From Amphritea atlantica (GTDB lineage: Bacteria; Pseudomonadota; Gammaproteobacteria; Pseudomonadales; Balneatricaceae), in the NCBI RefSeq assembly GCF_018860855.1, contig NZ_JAHKQE010000002.1, positions 43,705 through 107,704 on the forward strand: a stretch of DNA of 64,000 bases, in the 5' to 3' direction. Below are positions 20,652 through 30,720 of this stretch, piece after piece. The position numbers and the translations under genes are program-made. The notes beneath the pieces were generated by a model. That model made no database searches, was not told where the DNA came from, and saw only the letters and a program-made list of their open reading frames with translations. The first letter of the stretch is position 1; the number at the start of each line of letters is the position of its first letter.

Positions 20652-21422
20652 TCAAAACCGGGAGAAGTCTGGCTCGCGCTTCTGCATAAAAGCCATTAAT
20701 GCTTCACGGGCTTCTTCGGATGTGAGTCGCTCGGCAAACTGATTAACCTCGGCAACCAGTACCGCCTCCAACTGAGACTGAGTATGGCTACGCAGCATCG
20801 CTTTACTCTGGCGCACCGCTTCCGGCGCTAACGCAGCCAACTTAGTCGCCTCATGCAACGCCTTCGCTTGCAACGAATCTTGAGCCACGACCCAGTTTAC
20901 CAACCCCAAACCACTGGCGGTCTCCGCACTGAAAGAGTCCCCCAGCACTAGCAGCTCAAAGGCCCGTCGATGGCCGACTAACTGCGGCATCAAAAGACTA
21001 GAACCGCCTTCTGGCACTAGCCCTAAACGGGCGAATGGCAGTTGAAAGCGTGCCTGATCACTGGCAATCACTAGATCACAATGGAGTAATATAGTCGTTC
21101 CGATACCTACCGCCGCCCCTGGCACGACGGCGATTAACGGTGTCGTTAATGAAGCCAAGGTTTGCAAAAAAAACAGCGGCACTTTAATCGCATCCGGTTG
21201 GCTAGAGGCCGCGATAAAATCAGCAATATCATTACCGGCACAGAAGCTATCGCCGGTGGAGCCGAGCATAATCACCCGGACCTCAGGATTTGCATCAGCA
21301 GCTAACATAGCATCGGTTAACCCTTGGTACATTTCGAGTGTCAGGGCATTTTTTTTATCAGGACGATTCATTAAGACCTGACAAATACGATCCTCGGTGG
21401 TAACTCTCAGTATATCGCTCAC
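20652..21422 (-). CDS. Enoyl-CoA hydratase/isomerase family protein
   Basis: A 256-residue crotonase-fold protein. The oxyanion-hole segments are DSFCAGNDIADF and VVPGAAVGIGTTILLHCDLVIAS, followed by FARLGLVPEGGSSLLMPQ. The glutamate expected of a hydratase in the EGG position (VPEGGSS) is present, while the first catalytic Glu region (PGAAVGIG) is atypical, so it may be an isomerase rather than a hydratase. GTG start with AGGAG 7 bp upstream. It sits at the end of a probable operon with the DUF2889 gene and fadD, which suggests a supporting role in fatty acid breakdown. Confidence 0.9.
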   Translation of the reverse strand: MSDILRVTTEDRICQVLMNRPDKKNALTLEMYQGLTDAMLAADANPEVRVIMLGSTGDSFCAGNDIADFIAASSQPDAIKVPLFFLQTLASLTTPLIAVVPGAAVGIGTTILLHCDLVIASDQARFQLPFARLGLVPEGGSSLLMPQLVGHRRAFELLVLGDSFSAETASGLGLVNWVVAQDSLQAKALHEATKLAALAPEAVRQSKAMLRSHTQSQLEAVLVAEVNQFAERLTSEEAREALMAFMQKREPDFSRF

Positions 21423-21434
21423 AATAACTCCTGT

Positions 21435-22013
21435 TTAATTCGAGGATTTAGGGGTGGAATCAGTATTATCGGGGTCCACGGGAGTAAAGTGTTCAGGCAG
21501 TAGAACCTTTATCACCTCGCTGTTCTGCGCCCAGCTATGACAACTATTGATCATCAGTGGTGCGCCTAACTTCATGACATCCGCATCAATGCTAGGCCAA
21601 AGCGTCTGCACAGCCGTCGTCGCAATAACCGGCAGCAACTCATTCAGATGTGTACAGCCGCGATGCCCTCCCAACAGCGTTTTACATTGCCGCGACCAAC
21701 CCGCACCAATACGCGTGCCTTCCAGTTTTTTAAACGCGACAGTAATATTCGGGCAGATGGGAAAAGGTGAGGCATCGATAAACGCCTCAACCTCGTGGAT
21801 TAAAAACTGCTGATCGAGTGTGATCCGCAAACCCAAATCATGAAAGGGTTCACCCGCAGGGACCTCGCCTCGAATAGGCAAAGCCACTGTTTCAGTTTTC
21901 ACATCGATCATGCGGGCTTCGATATCCCACAAACCATCTTCACGCTTAAAACCATAACTTTCGATGCTACGACGGTGCTCTAGCACCCGTCGCACCGGTT
22001 GGGAAAGTGCCAT
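21435..22013 (-). CDS. DUF2889 domain protein
   Basis: A 192-residue protein of the DUF2889 family. The typical features are RRSIESYGFKREDGLWDIEARMID at the N-terminus, HDLGLRITLD, and a C-terminal GCTHLNELLPVIATTAVQT with conserved Cys/His residues that could bind a metal. GGAG precedes its ATG. It lies between fadD (upstream, 14 bp) and the enoyl-CoA hydratase gene (12 bp), so all three are co-transcribed. The function is unknown; the company of CoA-thioester genes is the only hint. Confidence 0.87.
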   Translation of the reverse strand: MALSQPVRRVLEHRRSIESYGFKREDGLWDIEARMIDVKTETVALPIRGEVPAGEPFHDLGLRITLDQQFLIHEVEAFIDASPFPICPNITVAFKKLEGTRIGAGWSRQCKTLLGGHRGCTHLNELLPVIATTAVQTLWPSIDADVMKLGAPLMINSCHSWAQNSEVIKVLLPEHFTPVDPDNTDSTPKSSN

Positions 22014-22027
22014 AACAGTCTCCAGCG

Positions 22028-23695
22028 TTAGGCAGCATGACTACCAGGTTTATTATCTTTACGCAGACAGCGTCGCAGCACTTTACCCACATTGGATTTA
22101 GGTAGGTCATCCGTAAATTCGACGATTTTAGGGACTTTATAAGGGGTCAGACGCTCTTTACACCAGTTACGAATATCTTCACTGGTCAGTTCATCTTTAG
22201 CTACCACAAAGAGCTTCACTATTTCACCACTGTGCTCATCGGGCATACCGATCGCAGCACACTCAATGACGCCGGGGTGCAAAGTAACAATATCTTCAAT
22301 TTCATTGGGATAAACATTGAAACCAGACACATTGATCATATCTTTTGCCCGATCGACAATACGCAGATAGCCATCGGCTTCTATGGTTGCGACATCGCCG
22401 GTAATAAAATAACCATCATCGGTAAAACAGCTGCGGGTTGCTTGCTCTTTCTGCCAATAGCCTAGCATCACCTGGGGCCCTTTAACGCAAAGTTCTCCCA
22501 CTTCACCCACCCCTACCGTTTGGCCATCAAGCCCGACGATTTTCACATCGGTCTCAGCCACTGGAGGCCCAATAGTCCCCACTCGGATATTGGCCGGAGG
22601 GTTCATTGCCACCGCTGGCGAGGTTTCGGTCAAACCATAGGCTTCGAGCACTTCGCAACCGGTCATTTTTTGCCAAGCGTTGGCGGCCGATAATGTCAGC
22701 GCCATACCACCGGACAGGGTTACCTTTAAATGGCTGAAATCGATTTTATCGCTATCTTTGTGATTACAAATGGCCACAAACAGAGTATTCAGGCCGATAA
22801 ACGCTGAAAAAGCATTCTTTTGCAGTTCTTTGACAAATCCGTTGATATCCCGAGGGTTAGCAATCAGTAGATTATTGCCGCCAAGCTCCAACACCGCCAT
22901 CGACAGAGTAAAGGCATAGATATGATAGAGCGGCAAAGGTGAAACCACCGTTTCTGCCCAATGCTTATCGGCATCAGAGATCAACTTGACCCCTTGCAAG
23001 AAATTAGAGATTAGGTTGGCATGGGTTAGCATCGCCCCTTTCGAGATACCCGTCGTGCCACCGGTATATTGTAAAACAGCAATATCACTGGACTGTTTAG
23101 TCACCACTTGCGGTTGCATACCCGCTTTTTGCTTTAAGGCGTGACGTAATTCAATCGCTTGCGGTAGATGGTAGGCGGGCTCCATCTTTTTCACGTACTT
23201 AACTACAGAGTTGATCAACAACCGTTTTAACGGCGAGTGCAGATCAGCGATCTGAGTAGTAAATACATATTTTAAACTGGTATTAGCAATGATTTTATCG
23301 ACGTTATGGGCCACGCCTTTAAAAACAACTAATGCCCTTGCACCGGAGTCTTTAAACTGATTTTCCAGTTCTCGCGGGGTATACAGCGGATTGGTATTAA
23401 CAATCACCAAACCCGCTTTCAACGCGCCAAATAAAATAACCGGATATTGATTGAGATTAGGTAGTTGAATGGCAATCCGGTCACCCGGCTGCAAATCGGT
23501 TTCCTGTTGCAGATATACCGCAAACGCATCTGACAACCGTCCCAGCTCGGCATAACTCATCGCATAACCGAAACTGGTGAAGGCGGGCTTGTCGGCATAG
23601 TCACTGACCATTCGCGTCATAACGTCGGTCAGTGTTTGATAGCCCCGTGGATTCAAACTTTCAGGAATCCAGTCGCCGCGTGTTTTATGATCCAT
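22028..23695 (-). CDS. fadD: Long-chain fatty acid-CoA ligase
   Basis: A 555-residue AMP-forming acyl-CoA synthetase that activates fatty acids with ATP and CoA, probably at the inner membrane during uptake. Visible motifs are the P-loop-like QYTGGTTGISKGAML, EAYGLTETSPAVAMNPP, the adenylate-binding FITGDVATIEADGYLRIVDR with the FACS motif DMINVSGFNVYPNEIE, and the C-terminal lysine in KSNVGKVLRR. Length and motifs are normal for FadD. It is the first gene of the fadD / DUF2889 / enoyl-CoA hydratase set. Confidence 0.95.
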   Translation of the reverse strand: MDHKTRGDWIPESLNPRGYQTLTDVMTRMVSDYADKPAFTSFGYAMSYAELGRLSDAFAVYLQQETDLQPGDRIAIQLPNLNQYPVILFGALKAGLVIVNTNPLYTPRELENQFKDSGARALVVFKGVAHNVDKIIANTSLKYVFTTQIADLHSPLKRLLINSVVKYVKKMEPAYHLPQAIELRHALKQKAGMQPQVVTKQSSDIAVLQYTGGTTGISKGAMLTHANLISNFLQGVKLISDADKHWAETVVSPLPLYHIYAFTLSMAVLELGGNNLLIANPRDINGFVKELQKNAFSAFIGLNTLFVAICNHKDSDKIDFSHLKVTLSGGMALTLSAANAWQKMTGCEVLEAYGLTETSPAVAMNPPANIRVGTIGPPVAETDVKIVGLDGQTVGVGEVGELCVKGPQVMLGYWQKEQATRSCFTDDGYFITGDVATIEADGYLRIVDRAKDMINVSGFNVYPNEIEDIVTLHPGVIECAAIGMPDEHSGEIVKLFVVAKDELTSEDIRNWCKERLTPYKVPKIVEFTDDLPKSNVGKVLRRCLRKDNKPGSHAA

Positions 23696-23839
23696 GTTCA
23701 GATCCCATCCGTTGTTATTTTTTTTATCTTTTTTGGTCTAGGGTTTACTGCTCAACCTGTTTATTTCAGCATAAATACTCAGATAAAAAAGTCGAATACA
23801 ATCAGCCACAATAGTGATCTAATGCAGCTGATCGTGGTT

Positions 23840-24157
23840 TTAGCTGACCGGAAACAGTGTTTCCAATCGGGTCGCTAGCATAATGTCGCCTTCCGCCCGA
23901 ATACGGCCAGCCATGAACGCTTGCATACCGTTGGTTTCACCATCGAGCACCTCTTTAAAGGTTTCGGTATCCATCAACAGAGTTACACTTGGCTCATCAT
24001 GCTCGCCTTCGCCGAGGGTGCATTCACCGTTCGATATCGCTGCATAATACGCATCCCCCTCATCCAGACGGTATTGAAATACCGCCTCTAGGCCCGTTGC
24101 TGCGGCACTATCAAATCGCCCAACCATCTGCTCAAATAAACCTTTGATATCGCTCAT
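23840..24157 (-). CDS. SCP2 sterol-carrier-domain protein
   Basis: A 105-residue single SCP2 domain: DIKGLFEQMVGRFD, then VFQYRLDEGDAYYAAI, ECTLGEGEHDEPSVTLLMD and GRIRAEGDIMLATRLETLF. Such proteins bind acyl-CoA or other lipids. The start at 24157 is chosen from AGGAGA 9 bp upstream and the domain boundary; the frame is open 47 codons further up without domain character. It lies downstream of the acyl-CoA dehydrogenase gene on the same strand, and a role as acyl carrier for it is plausible. Confidence 0.9.
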   Translation of the reverse strand: MSDIKGLFEQMVGRFDSAAATGLEAVFQYRLDEGDAYYAAISNGECTLGEGEHDEPSVTLLMDTETFKEVLDGETNGMQAFMAGRIRAEGDIMLATRLETLFPVS

Positions 24158-24314
24158 TGCTGCTATCTCCTGACGCTCTTTTGTCTGCGATGATTTTTTC
24201 GTTATCCGTCGCAAACGGTAATTTAATGTTAGCAAGCCCGAGATGACTGCGCGGCCCGCCTTACTTTTAACTGCTTTAGATTGAAGTCGTTTCATCATGA
24301 TCAGCTATAGAGGA

Positions 24315-26114
24315 TCAATTAGAAAATTCAGCGATATCCATCGACAGCAGATTGTCCGCGCCAGAATCGATGGTCGCTTCCAATGTTTTAGTCCGTGGCA
24401 AGATACGCTCGAAATAGAAACGCGCTGTTTTTAATTTAGCTTGATAGAAACGCTGATCACCCGCGCCGGCATCCAACTTTTCCTGTGCCGTAACCGCCAT
24501 ACGCGCCCACAAATAGGCCATGGTGATATAGCCGGAGTACATCAGATAGTCGACCGATGCCGCGCCAACTTCTTCGCGGTTTTGCATCGCTTTCATGCCA
24601 ATGCGCATGGTCAAATCTCCCCATTCGCGATTCAAGCGAGCCAGCGGACTAATAAATTCCGTCACGGCTTTGTTATCAGCCTGAGATGCACAGAACTTAT
24701 GCACCACCTTAGTAAAGGAGCGTAGTGATTCTCCCTGAGTCATCAGCACCTTACGACCTAGAAGGTCGAGCGCCTGAATGCCGGTAGTGCCTTCATAAAG
24801 CATGGAAATACGGCTATCACGCACGTTCTGTTCCATTCCCCATTCGCTGATATAACCGTGACCACCAAAGATCTGCATACCAAGGTTAGCGGATTCAAAA
24901 CCTGTTTCAGTCAAAAAGGCTTTCGCGATAGGTGTCAGGAATGCCAGCTGTGTTTCAGCTTCTTGACGCGCATCACTATCAGCCGTGAGGTGAGCTTTAT
25001 CGACTAACTGAGCACAGTAGTAGATCAATGCACGACCACCCTCCGCAAAGGCTTTTTGCGTCAGCAACATGCGTCGAACATCTGGATGAACAATGATTGG
25101 GTCGGCCGCTTTATCTGGATATGCTGGGCCACTCAGTGAGCGCATTTGTAGACGATCACGAGCATAGTCAAGGGAGTTCTGATAACCCCACTCGGTATGG
25201 GCCAATCCCTGTAGTGCCGTACCAATACGCGCAGTGTTCATAAAGGTGAACATGCAGTTCAAACCTTTATTTTCGGCACCGATCAGATAACCGGTCGCAC
25301 CATCAAAGTTCATCACACAGGTTGCGTTACCGTGAATCCCCATTTTATGCTCTAACGCACCACAACTCAGGCTATTACGCTCGCCAACATCACCGGCCGT
25401 ATCGGGTAAAAACTTAGGCACGATAAACAGAGAGATGCCTTTAGTGCCCTGCGGAGCATCCGGTAGACGCGCCAACACGATATGAACAATGTTATCCGCC
25501 ATATCATGCTCACCAGCTGAGATAAAGATCTTGGTTCCGCTGATCTTATAGCTGCCATCCGCCTGTGGTTCAGCCTTGGTTCTCAACATACCCAGATCGG
25601 TACCGCAGTGGGACTCCGTCAGACACATAGTGCCAGTCCACTCACCACTAATCAGCTTGGTCAGGTAGGTTTGTTTCTGCGGATCGGTACCATGCGCTTC
25701 GATGGTGTTCATCGCGCCATGACTCAAGCCTGGATACATACTCCATGACCAGTTAGCCGATCCGACGAGTTCATTCAAGATAATGCCGATCGATTCCGGT
25801 AACCCCTGCCCACCCCATTGTGGATCATGGGGTAACGAAGGCCAACCGCCTTCAACAAACTGCTGATACGCTTCTTTAAAACCGGTTGGCGTTGTGACTA
25901 CGCCATCATTCAACTGACAACCCTCTTGATCACCCACCTGGTTCAGCGGCGCCAAAACACGTTCGGCAAACTTAGCGCCTTCATCCAAGATCGCGTTAAT
26001 CATATCGGGGGTTGCTTCTTCACAGCCAGGCAGGCTCTGATAATGCTGTTCACTTTGCAACATTTCGTCCAGTACGAACTGAATGTCTCTTAGGGGCGCT
26101 TTATATTCCGGCAT
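24315..26114 (-). CDS. Acyl-CoA dehydrogenase (large, FadE-type with extra C-terminal domain)
   Basis: A 599-residue FAD flavoenzyme that introduces the trans-2 double bond in acyl-CoA, the first beta-oxidation step. It has CLTESHCGTDLG and the KISGTKIFISAGEHD substrate/FAD-binding region, the FGGHGYISEWGMEQ helix, and the catalytic glutamate in LYEGTTGIQALDLLGRK. The last 120 residues form the acetyl-CoA-dehydrogenase C-like extension found in the 590-600-residue family. GAGGTG precedes its ATG. With fadD, fadBA and the hydratase it completes a fatty acid oxidation set; electrons would pass to ETF, whose genes are not here. Confidence 0.95.
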   Translation of the reverse strand: MPEYKAPLRDIQFVLDEMLQSEQHYQSLPGCEEATPDMINAILDEGAKFAERVLAPLNQVGDQEGCQLNDGVVTTPTGFKEAYQQFVEGGWPSLPHDPQWGGQGLPESIGIILNELVGSANWSWSMYPGLSHGAMNTIEAHGTDPQKQTYLTKLISGEWTGTMCLTESHCGTDLGMLRTKAEPQADGSYKISGTKIFISAGEHDMADNIVHIVLARLPDAPQGTKGISLFIVPKFLPDTAGDVGERNSLSCGALEHKMGIHGNATCVMNFDGATGYLIGAENKGLNCMFTFMNTARIGTALQGLAHTEWGYQNSLDYARDRLQMRSLSGPAYPDKAADPIIVHPDVRRMLLTQKAFAEGGRALIYYCAQLVDKAHLTADSDARQEAETQLAFLTPIAKAFLTETGFESANLGMQIFGGHGYISEWGMEQNVRDSRISMLYEGTTGIQALDLLGRKVLMTQGESLRSFTKVVHKFCASQADNKAVTEFISPLARLNREWGDLTMRIGMKAMQNREEVGAASVDYLMYSGYITMAYLWARMAVTAQEKLDAGAGDQRFYQAKLKTARFYFERILPRTKTLEATIDSGADNLLSMDIAEFSN

Positions 26115-26348
26115 GATGACACCTCGATCGATCCTGTAACGCTGCCTGCACCCGAGATACAGATGCTTTTCAGTACAGAGATCTTTGGTTATTTATTGTA
26201 TGGATCTAGGATCTATGAAGCGCCCGCATTTACCAATAACAAAACCTTTCATTATCACTAACACAAAAAATCACGGCACATATAACGGCAGAATAACCTA
26301 TATAAATCAACACAATAAAAAACGGTGCATAGGTAAATTTTATTAACA

Positions 26349-26375
26349 AAAAAGCCCGAAAATCGGGCTTTTAGA
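26349..26375 (-). terminator. Rho-independent terminator after the stress-protein gene
   Basis: AAAAGCCCGA / TCGGGCTTTT with loop AAA, flanked by A/T runs. It lies 30 bp beyond the stop of the universal stress protein gene and separates it from the acyl-CoA dehydrogenase gene. Confidence 0.8.
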
Positions 26376-26404
26376 GAAACAGTTTGTAGCGAAACAATCG
26401 GCCA

Positions 26405-27238
26405 CTACTTTATTAACGGTACGACTTCATCGGAAAGCCCAACCCTCAGTACAAGAATATCGCAATCCAACCGCGATAATATTCGCTCGGCGGTGTTACC
26501 AATTAACGCCCCTTTCAAGCCTCCGCGAGCCCGAGTACCAATAACCACCAAACGAGCCTTAAGCTGTTTAGCCGCTTCAGGAATCCAATACTCAACGGGC
26601 CCTTCACCAACAGCTGAATCCTTTGCGGTTAATGCCAACCGACTTAGCTGCCCCTCCAACGACTGCTGGGCCTTGGCTTGTATCAGGTTTTCCGACTGCA
26701 GTACCGGATCAGCGCCCATCATCGCCGATGGACAAGCCACCGCGACGGTCAGTGCCGACTCGGTAACCAAGGCAATCTGAGCAGCAACATTTAAAACATC
26801 ATCATTCAGCTGCAACTGATGCGGATCATGGGTCAAGGCATTCACCGCCGCCATCACCACACCATCTTGCCAAAGCTGACCACGTTTCACCAACAATACC
26901 GGACAGGGAAGGTCACGAAGGATATGACCATCCATCGAGGTCATAAAACCGGATTGGCGCGGATCACAGCTTTTTATCAACAATCCAAATGACTGCTGCG
27001 ACAATAACGCCGCCAACTGTTTTAACAGTTTATTCCGCGTACTGTAGTGCAAGCTAACCGCGACACCCTCAGTCTCCAGCTGCGCCATCGCCTGTTCCGC
27101 TTTAACTTGGTCATCGCCAAGCCAAACAATACTGACAGGGCTTTGCAGACGACTCGCAATTAAATGACAACGTTGTAGCGCCAGACAGGCTTCATCCTGT
27201 TGATCAAGCACCAGTAACAATCGCTTATTTAACAACAT
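26405..27238 (-). CDS. Tandem universal stress protein (UspA-type)
   Basis: About 277 residues with two Usp domains. The second ends with the ATP-binding signature VIGTRARGGLKGALIGNTAERIL (G-2x-G-9x-G-S/T type) followed by LDCDILVLR. The first domain has only a partial version (DGHILRDLPCPVLLVKRG). GGAGG lies 6 bp before the ATG at 27238, inside the end of the RND gene; the 14-bp overlap shows translational coupling. It may bind ATP/AMP in the cytoplasm. Its place in the operon suggests a link between envelope transport and stress or energy state, which is inference. Confidence 0.9.
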   Translation of the reverse strand: MLLNKRLLLVLDQQDEACLALQRCHLIASRLQSPVSIVWLGDDQVKAEQAMAQLETEGVAVSLHYSTRNKLLKQLAALLSQQSFGLLIKSCDPRQSGFMTSMDGHILRDLPCPVLLVKRGQLWQDGVVMAAVNALTHDPHQLQLNDDVLNVAAQIALVTESALTVAVACPSAMMGADPVLQSENLIQAKAQQSLEGQLSRLALTAKDSAVGEGPVEYWIPEAAKQLKARLVVIGTRARGGLKGALIGNTAERILSRLDCDILVLRVGLSDEVVPLIK

Positions 27239-29618
27239 CTTCAACCTCCGCTTGGGCCGTACTTATTGAGCCAACACCTGTTGCACCACACTTTAACAGA
27301 CACGCCAGTGCCGGAATCAATACCAGCGCACCGAGCATGTTCCAGAGGAACATAAAGGTCAGTAAGATGCCCATATCTGCCTGAAATTTGATGGGAGAGA
27401 AGACCCAAAGCACCACGCCGATGCCTAAGGTTAATCCGGTAAAGGCTACTGACTTGCCGGTGGTTTTCAACGTATTGAGATACGCTTCCGGTAGCGCCAT
27501 GCCCTGCACGAGGTAGGTATTCAGCTTAGAATAGATATAGATACCATAATCGACGCCAATGCCAACACCCAGCGCAATCACCGGCAGTGTTGCCACCTTC
27601 ACGCCAATACCCAGGCTAGCCATCAGTGCCTGACACAGTATTGAGGTTAGTGCTAACGGCGCAATAATACAGATCAAGGTTTTAAACGAACGGAAAGTTA
27701 GCAAACAGAGCAAACCCACCACCGCGTAAACCCAAGCCAACATCTGATACTGCGCGGTACCGATCACTTCGTTAGTGGCCGCTTCAAAGCCGGAATTACC
27801 CGCCGCCATCTCAAAACGTATCTGCTCAGAATCATATTTTGCGGCAAACTGTTCGATCTTCCCCGTCAGCCGCTGCAAGGTTTCCGCCTTGTGGTCATCC
27901 AAAAAGATGATCACCGGCAACAGAGAGCAAGAAGGGTTCATCAACCCCGCGGGGACATAGGACAGTGATGCATTGATCACCAACTGATTACGGCTCACGG
28001 TGCGCCATTTTAGGTTGCCCTCGTTCAACCCTGACGTCACCCGCTTGGAAACATCCACCAGCGAGACACTCGACTGTACTCCCTCGATATTGGTCAGGTA
28101 GTACTGAAAGCGATCCACCAATGACAGCGTATTAAAACTAGAGCAGTGGTCTTTCTGAGTGCCGACCATCACCACAAAGGTGTCACTGGAGGTGGAATAG
28201 TGCTGGGTTATAAAGCGATTATCGACATTATAGCGGGAATCGGCGCGTAACTCTGGAGCACCGCTATCAAGATCGCCGATTTGCAGTTTTTGCCCTTGAT
28301 AGAGACCACCGGCCAATAACACACCCGCCACGATCACAGCAGACCAAGCGCCCACTGGGGTCGCAAACCATGTGAGGCGATCCCAGGCGCTGTTCTGTTT
28401 CTGCTCGGCATTCAATGCACGTTGCGTTGCCCGCTCCCCAATTCCAAGCAGCGACATGATCACCGGCAACAGGAATAGGTTCGTCAAAATAATAACCGCA
28501 ATACCCAATGAGGCGGCGATAGCTAAATCCTGAATCACGCGAATATCGATCACCATCAGGGTGACGAAACCGATGCCGTCTGACAGTAGCGCAGTCAAAC
28601 CCGGAATATACAGCGCTCGAAATGCTCGCCTAGCAGCCAACCAACTATCCGCCCCCCGAGCACTTTCTAAGGCAATGGTATTGACGATCTGCACCCCATG
28701 GCTGACCGCGATGGCAAACACCAAAAACGGCACCAACATGGAATATGGGTCTAGACCGAAGCCTAATAGCTTTAACAATCCTAATTGCCAGATCACCGCA
28801 ATCACTGAACAGGCCAGTGGCACCAAGGTACCGGTAATACTGCGGGAATAAAGATATAGCAGCACTAACGTGATCAATAGTGCGATACCAAAGAACACCG
28901 CCACCTGCGCAGCGCCATCGATCAGATCACCCACAATTTTGGCAAAGCCCGTAATATGGACGCTCACCTTATCGGATTGGTATTTATCGCGAATCAAGAT
29001 CTCTAACTGCTGCGATAACGCCTGATAATCGAGCTTTTCGCCGGTATCGGGATGTTTATCAAACAGTGGCACCTGCACAATCGCCGAGCGAAAATCATTT
29101 GCGACCAACCGCCCCACCTGACCGGAGCGTAAAACATTTAACTTAACCTGCTCAAGACTAGCCGCAGAGCCATCGTAATCTGCCGGGATCACTGGGCCAC
29201 CGACAAAGCCCTCTTCGGTCACCTCGGTCCAACGCACATTCGGCGTCCAGATGGAGGTCAGTGCCGAACGGTCAACACCCGGAATAAAGAACAACTCATC
29301 GGTAATTTTCTGCAGCGTTTGCTGAAACTCAGCGGTAAAGATATCTCCCTCATTAACCGCCACCGCAACCCGTACACTATTCCCTAGCCCTGCTAGGTCA
29401 TCACGGTTTTTGAGATAGTTCTCAACATAGGGATGCGAAGTCGGAATCATCTTCACAAAGCTGGCATCGGGACGAATCTGCACCGCCTGCCAGCCGAGAA
29501 ATAACGTCAATGCAGCAAACACCAACAACACCGGTAGTCGCCGGTGAAACAAAAACCGTTCGGCAAACTCTTCAGAACCTTTGATCGGTGCCAATAATAT
29601 CCGCGATAACTTATTCAT
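27225..29618 (-). CDS. RND-superfamily (MMPL-type) membrane transporter
   Basis: A 797-residue inner-membrane protein with the RND layout: one N-terminal membrane helix (LPVLLVFAALTLFLGW), a large periplasmic loop, five more helices, a repeat of this plan, and a GVGIGVDYGIYIYS segment in the second membrane block. The family moves lipids and other hydrophobic compounds (MmpL, HpnN). GGAGG precedes the ATG. It overlaps the YCF48-like gene upstream by 8 bp and the stress-protein gene downstream by 14 bp. In many genomes this gene stands beside YCF48, DUF1302 and DUF1329 genes, and the latter two are 23 kb away here. Confidence 0.93.
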   Translation of the reverse strand: MNKLSRILLAPIKGSEEFAERFLFHRRLPVLLVFAALTLFLGWQAVQIRPDASFVKMIPTSHPYVENYLKNRDDLAGLGNSVRVAVAVNEGDIFTAEFQQTLQKITDELFFIPGVDRSALTSIWTPNVRWTEVTEEGFVGGPVIPADYDGSAASLEQVKLNVLRSGQVGRLVANDFRSAIVQVPLFDKHPDTGEKLDYQALSQQLEILIRDKYQSDKVSVHITGFAKIVGDLIDGAAQVAVFFGIALLITLVLLYLYSRSITGTLVPLACSVIAVIWQLGLLKLLGFGLDPYSMLVPFLVFAIAVSHGVQIVNTIALESARGADSWLAARRAFRALYIPGLTALLSDGIGFVTLMVIDIRVIQDLAIAASLGIAVIILTNLFLLPVIMSLLGIGERATQRALNAEQKQNSAWDRLTWFATPVGAWSAVIVAGVLLAGGLYQGQKLQIGDLDSGAPELRADSRYNVDNRFITQHYSTSSDTFVVMVGTQKDHCSSFNTLSLVDRFQYYLTNIEGVQSSVSLVDVSKRVTSGLNEGNLKWRTVSRNQLVINASLSYVPAGLMNPSCSLLPVIIFLDDHKAETLQRLTGKIEQFAAKYDSEQIRFEMAAGNSGFEAATNEVIGTAQYQMLAWVYAVVGLLCLLTFRSFKTLICIIAPLALTSILCQALMASLGIGVKVATLPVIALGVGIGVDYGIYIYSKLNTYLVQGMALPEAYLNTLKTTGKSVAFTGLTLGIGVVLWVFSPIKFQADMGILLTFMFLWNMLGALVLIPALACLLKCGATGVGSISTAQAEVEDVVK

Positions 29619-30720
29619 CTCCGACCTCCAAGCTCAGCAATCCACCTTCACCCACCAATCGATAGCCTCCCTCGACCGCCACCCCCGCGCTCAAAGAGCG
29701 CCGACCGCCACTATCCAATGCCGTGAAATGCAGACCTTCCGAACTCTCAAGAATCAGGCCACCCTGCCCTAGCAGCACCAACTTATCTGCCCCAGCGACA
29801 GCACTCAGCAGCGTCGCGCTATAGCCCGTCTTAACCGCTTGCCAATCATCACCATCATCTGAGCGATACAGATGCCCCCGTAAGCCCATCAAAAACAATT
29901 GCTGTTTAAATTCGGTAATACTAAAAAATGATCCCTCGTAAGGCGTATCCATACGAGTCCAAGACATGCCCTTATCCGTTGAGCGAAACAGCAGCCCCGC
30001 TTCACCCGCGATATACAAATCGCCGCGATGATCAGCCATCATCGCATTCAGATGGAAGTTATCAGGATTATCCAGACGATCTCCCCAGTAAGCCCAGCTT
30101 TCACCGCCATCATCGGTTTTCAACAACAACCCATACGCACCCAGTGCGAATCCTTGCTGATCATTGGCAAACCAAACATCGAGCAACGGGATACTCGGCC
30201 CTTCTGCTAACGCGGCGGCTGCATCCTCGGCGTACCAGACAGCGTCATCTAATTGGGTCATCAATGACTCATTTTCCGGCTCAGCATCCACTTGAGACTG
30301 CAACTCAACCACCACCGCCTGTAACCGCTGCAGACGTAACTGATTGATCTGATTGCCGTCGAGTAACCGTTTCCAAGTCACACCACCATCATGACTCGAC
30401 GCCAACAGCCCATCATGGCCGGTCAGCCAAGCATTATTAGCATCGGTAAAAAAAACAGACGTGAGCATGACACTAAAAGGCGTTTGCTCCTGCTGCCAGT
30501 GCTGTCCCTGATCGGACGAGCGCATCACAACCCCCTGATCGCCCACAGCAAGTAGTTGGTCACCATGCTTAGCGATATCCAGCATCAATGTCTGACCAGC
30601 ACGATAAGAAAGCAACGCAGAGGTGTTGAGACGATCAACGTCTGGCTGTGCGGCAACACTGCTGCTCAGCAAAACAGTCGCCAATGCGAAACAGTGAATG
30701 AGTGATCTGATTGGATCCAT
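29611..30720 (-). CDS. Exported YCF48/BNR-type beta-propeller protein
   Basis: About 369 residues with a signal peptide (FALATVLLSSSVAAQ) and repeated Asp-box-like units such as MRSSDQGQHWQQE, ASSHDGGVTWKRL, LKTDDGGESWAYW, FRSTDKGMSWTRM and YRSDDGDDWQAV, each about 40-50 residues apart. They predict a beta-propeller related to the YCF48/HCF136 photosystem II assembly family; there is no photosynthesis here. The ATG at 30720 begins the signal peptide; the frame is open 51 codons upstream without protein character. It is cotranscribed with the RND gene and probably forms its periplasmic partner. Confidence 0.9.
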   Translation of the reverse strand: MDPIRSLIHCFALATVLLSSSVAAQPDVDRLNTSALLSYRAGQTLMLDIAKHGDQLLAVGDQGVVMRSSDQGQHWQQEQTPFSVMLTSVFFTDANNAWLTGHDGLLASSHDGGVTWKRLLDGNQINQLRLQRLQAVVVELQSQVDAEPENESLMTQLDDAVWYAEDAAAALAEGPSIPLLDVWFANDQQGFALGAYGLLLKTDDGGESWAYWGDRLDNPDNFHLNAMMADHRGDLYIAGEAGLLFRSTDKGMSWTRMDTPYEGSFFSITEFKQQLFLMGLRGHLYRSDDGDDWQAVKTGYSATLLSAVAGADKLVLLGQGGLILESSEGLHFTALDSGGRRSLSAGVAVEGGYRLVGEGGLLSLEVGDE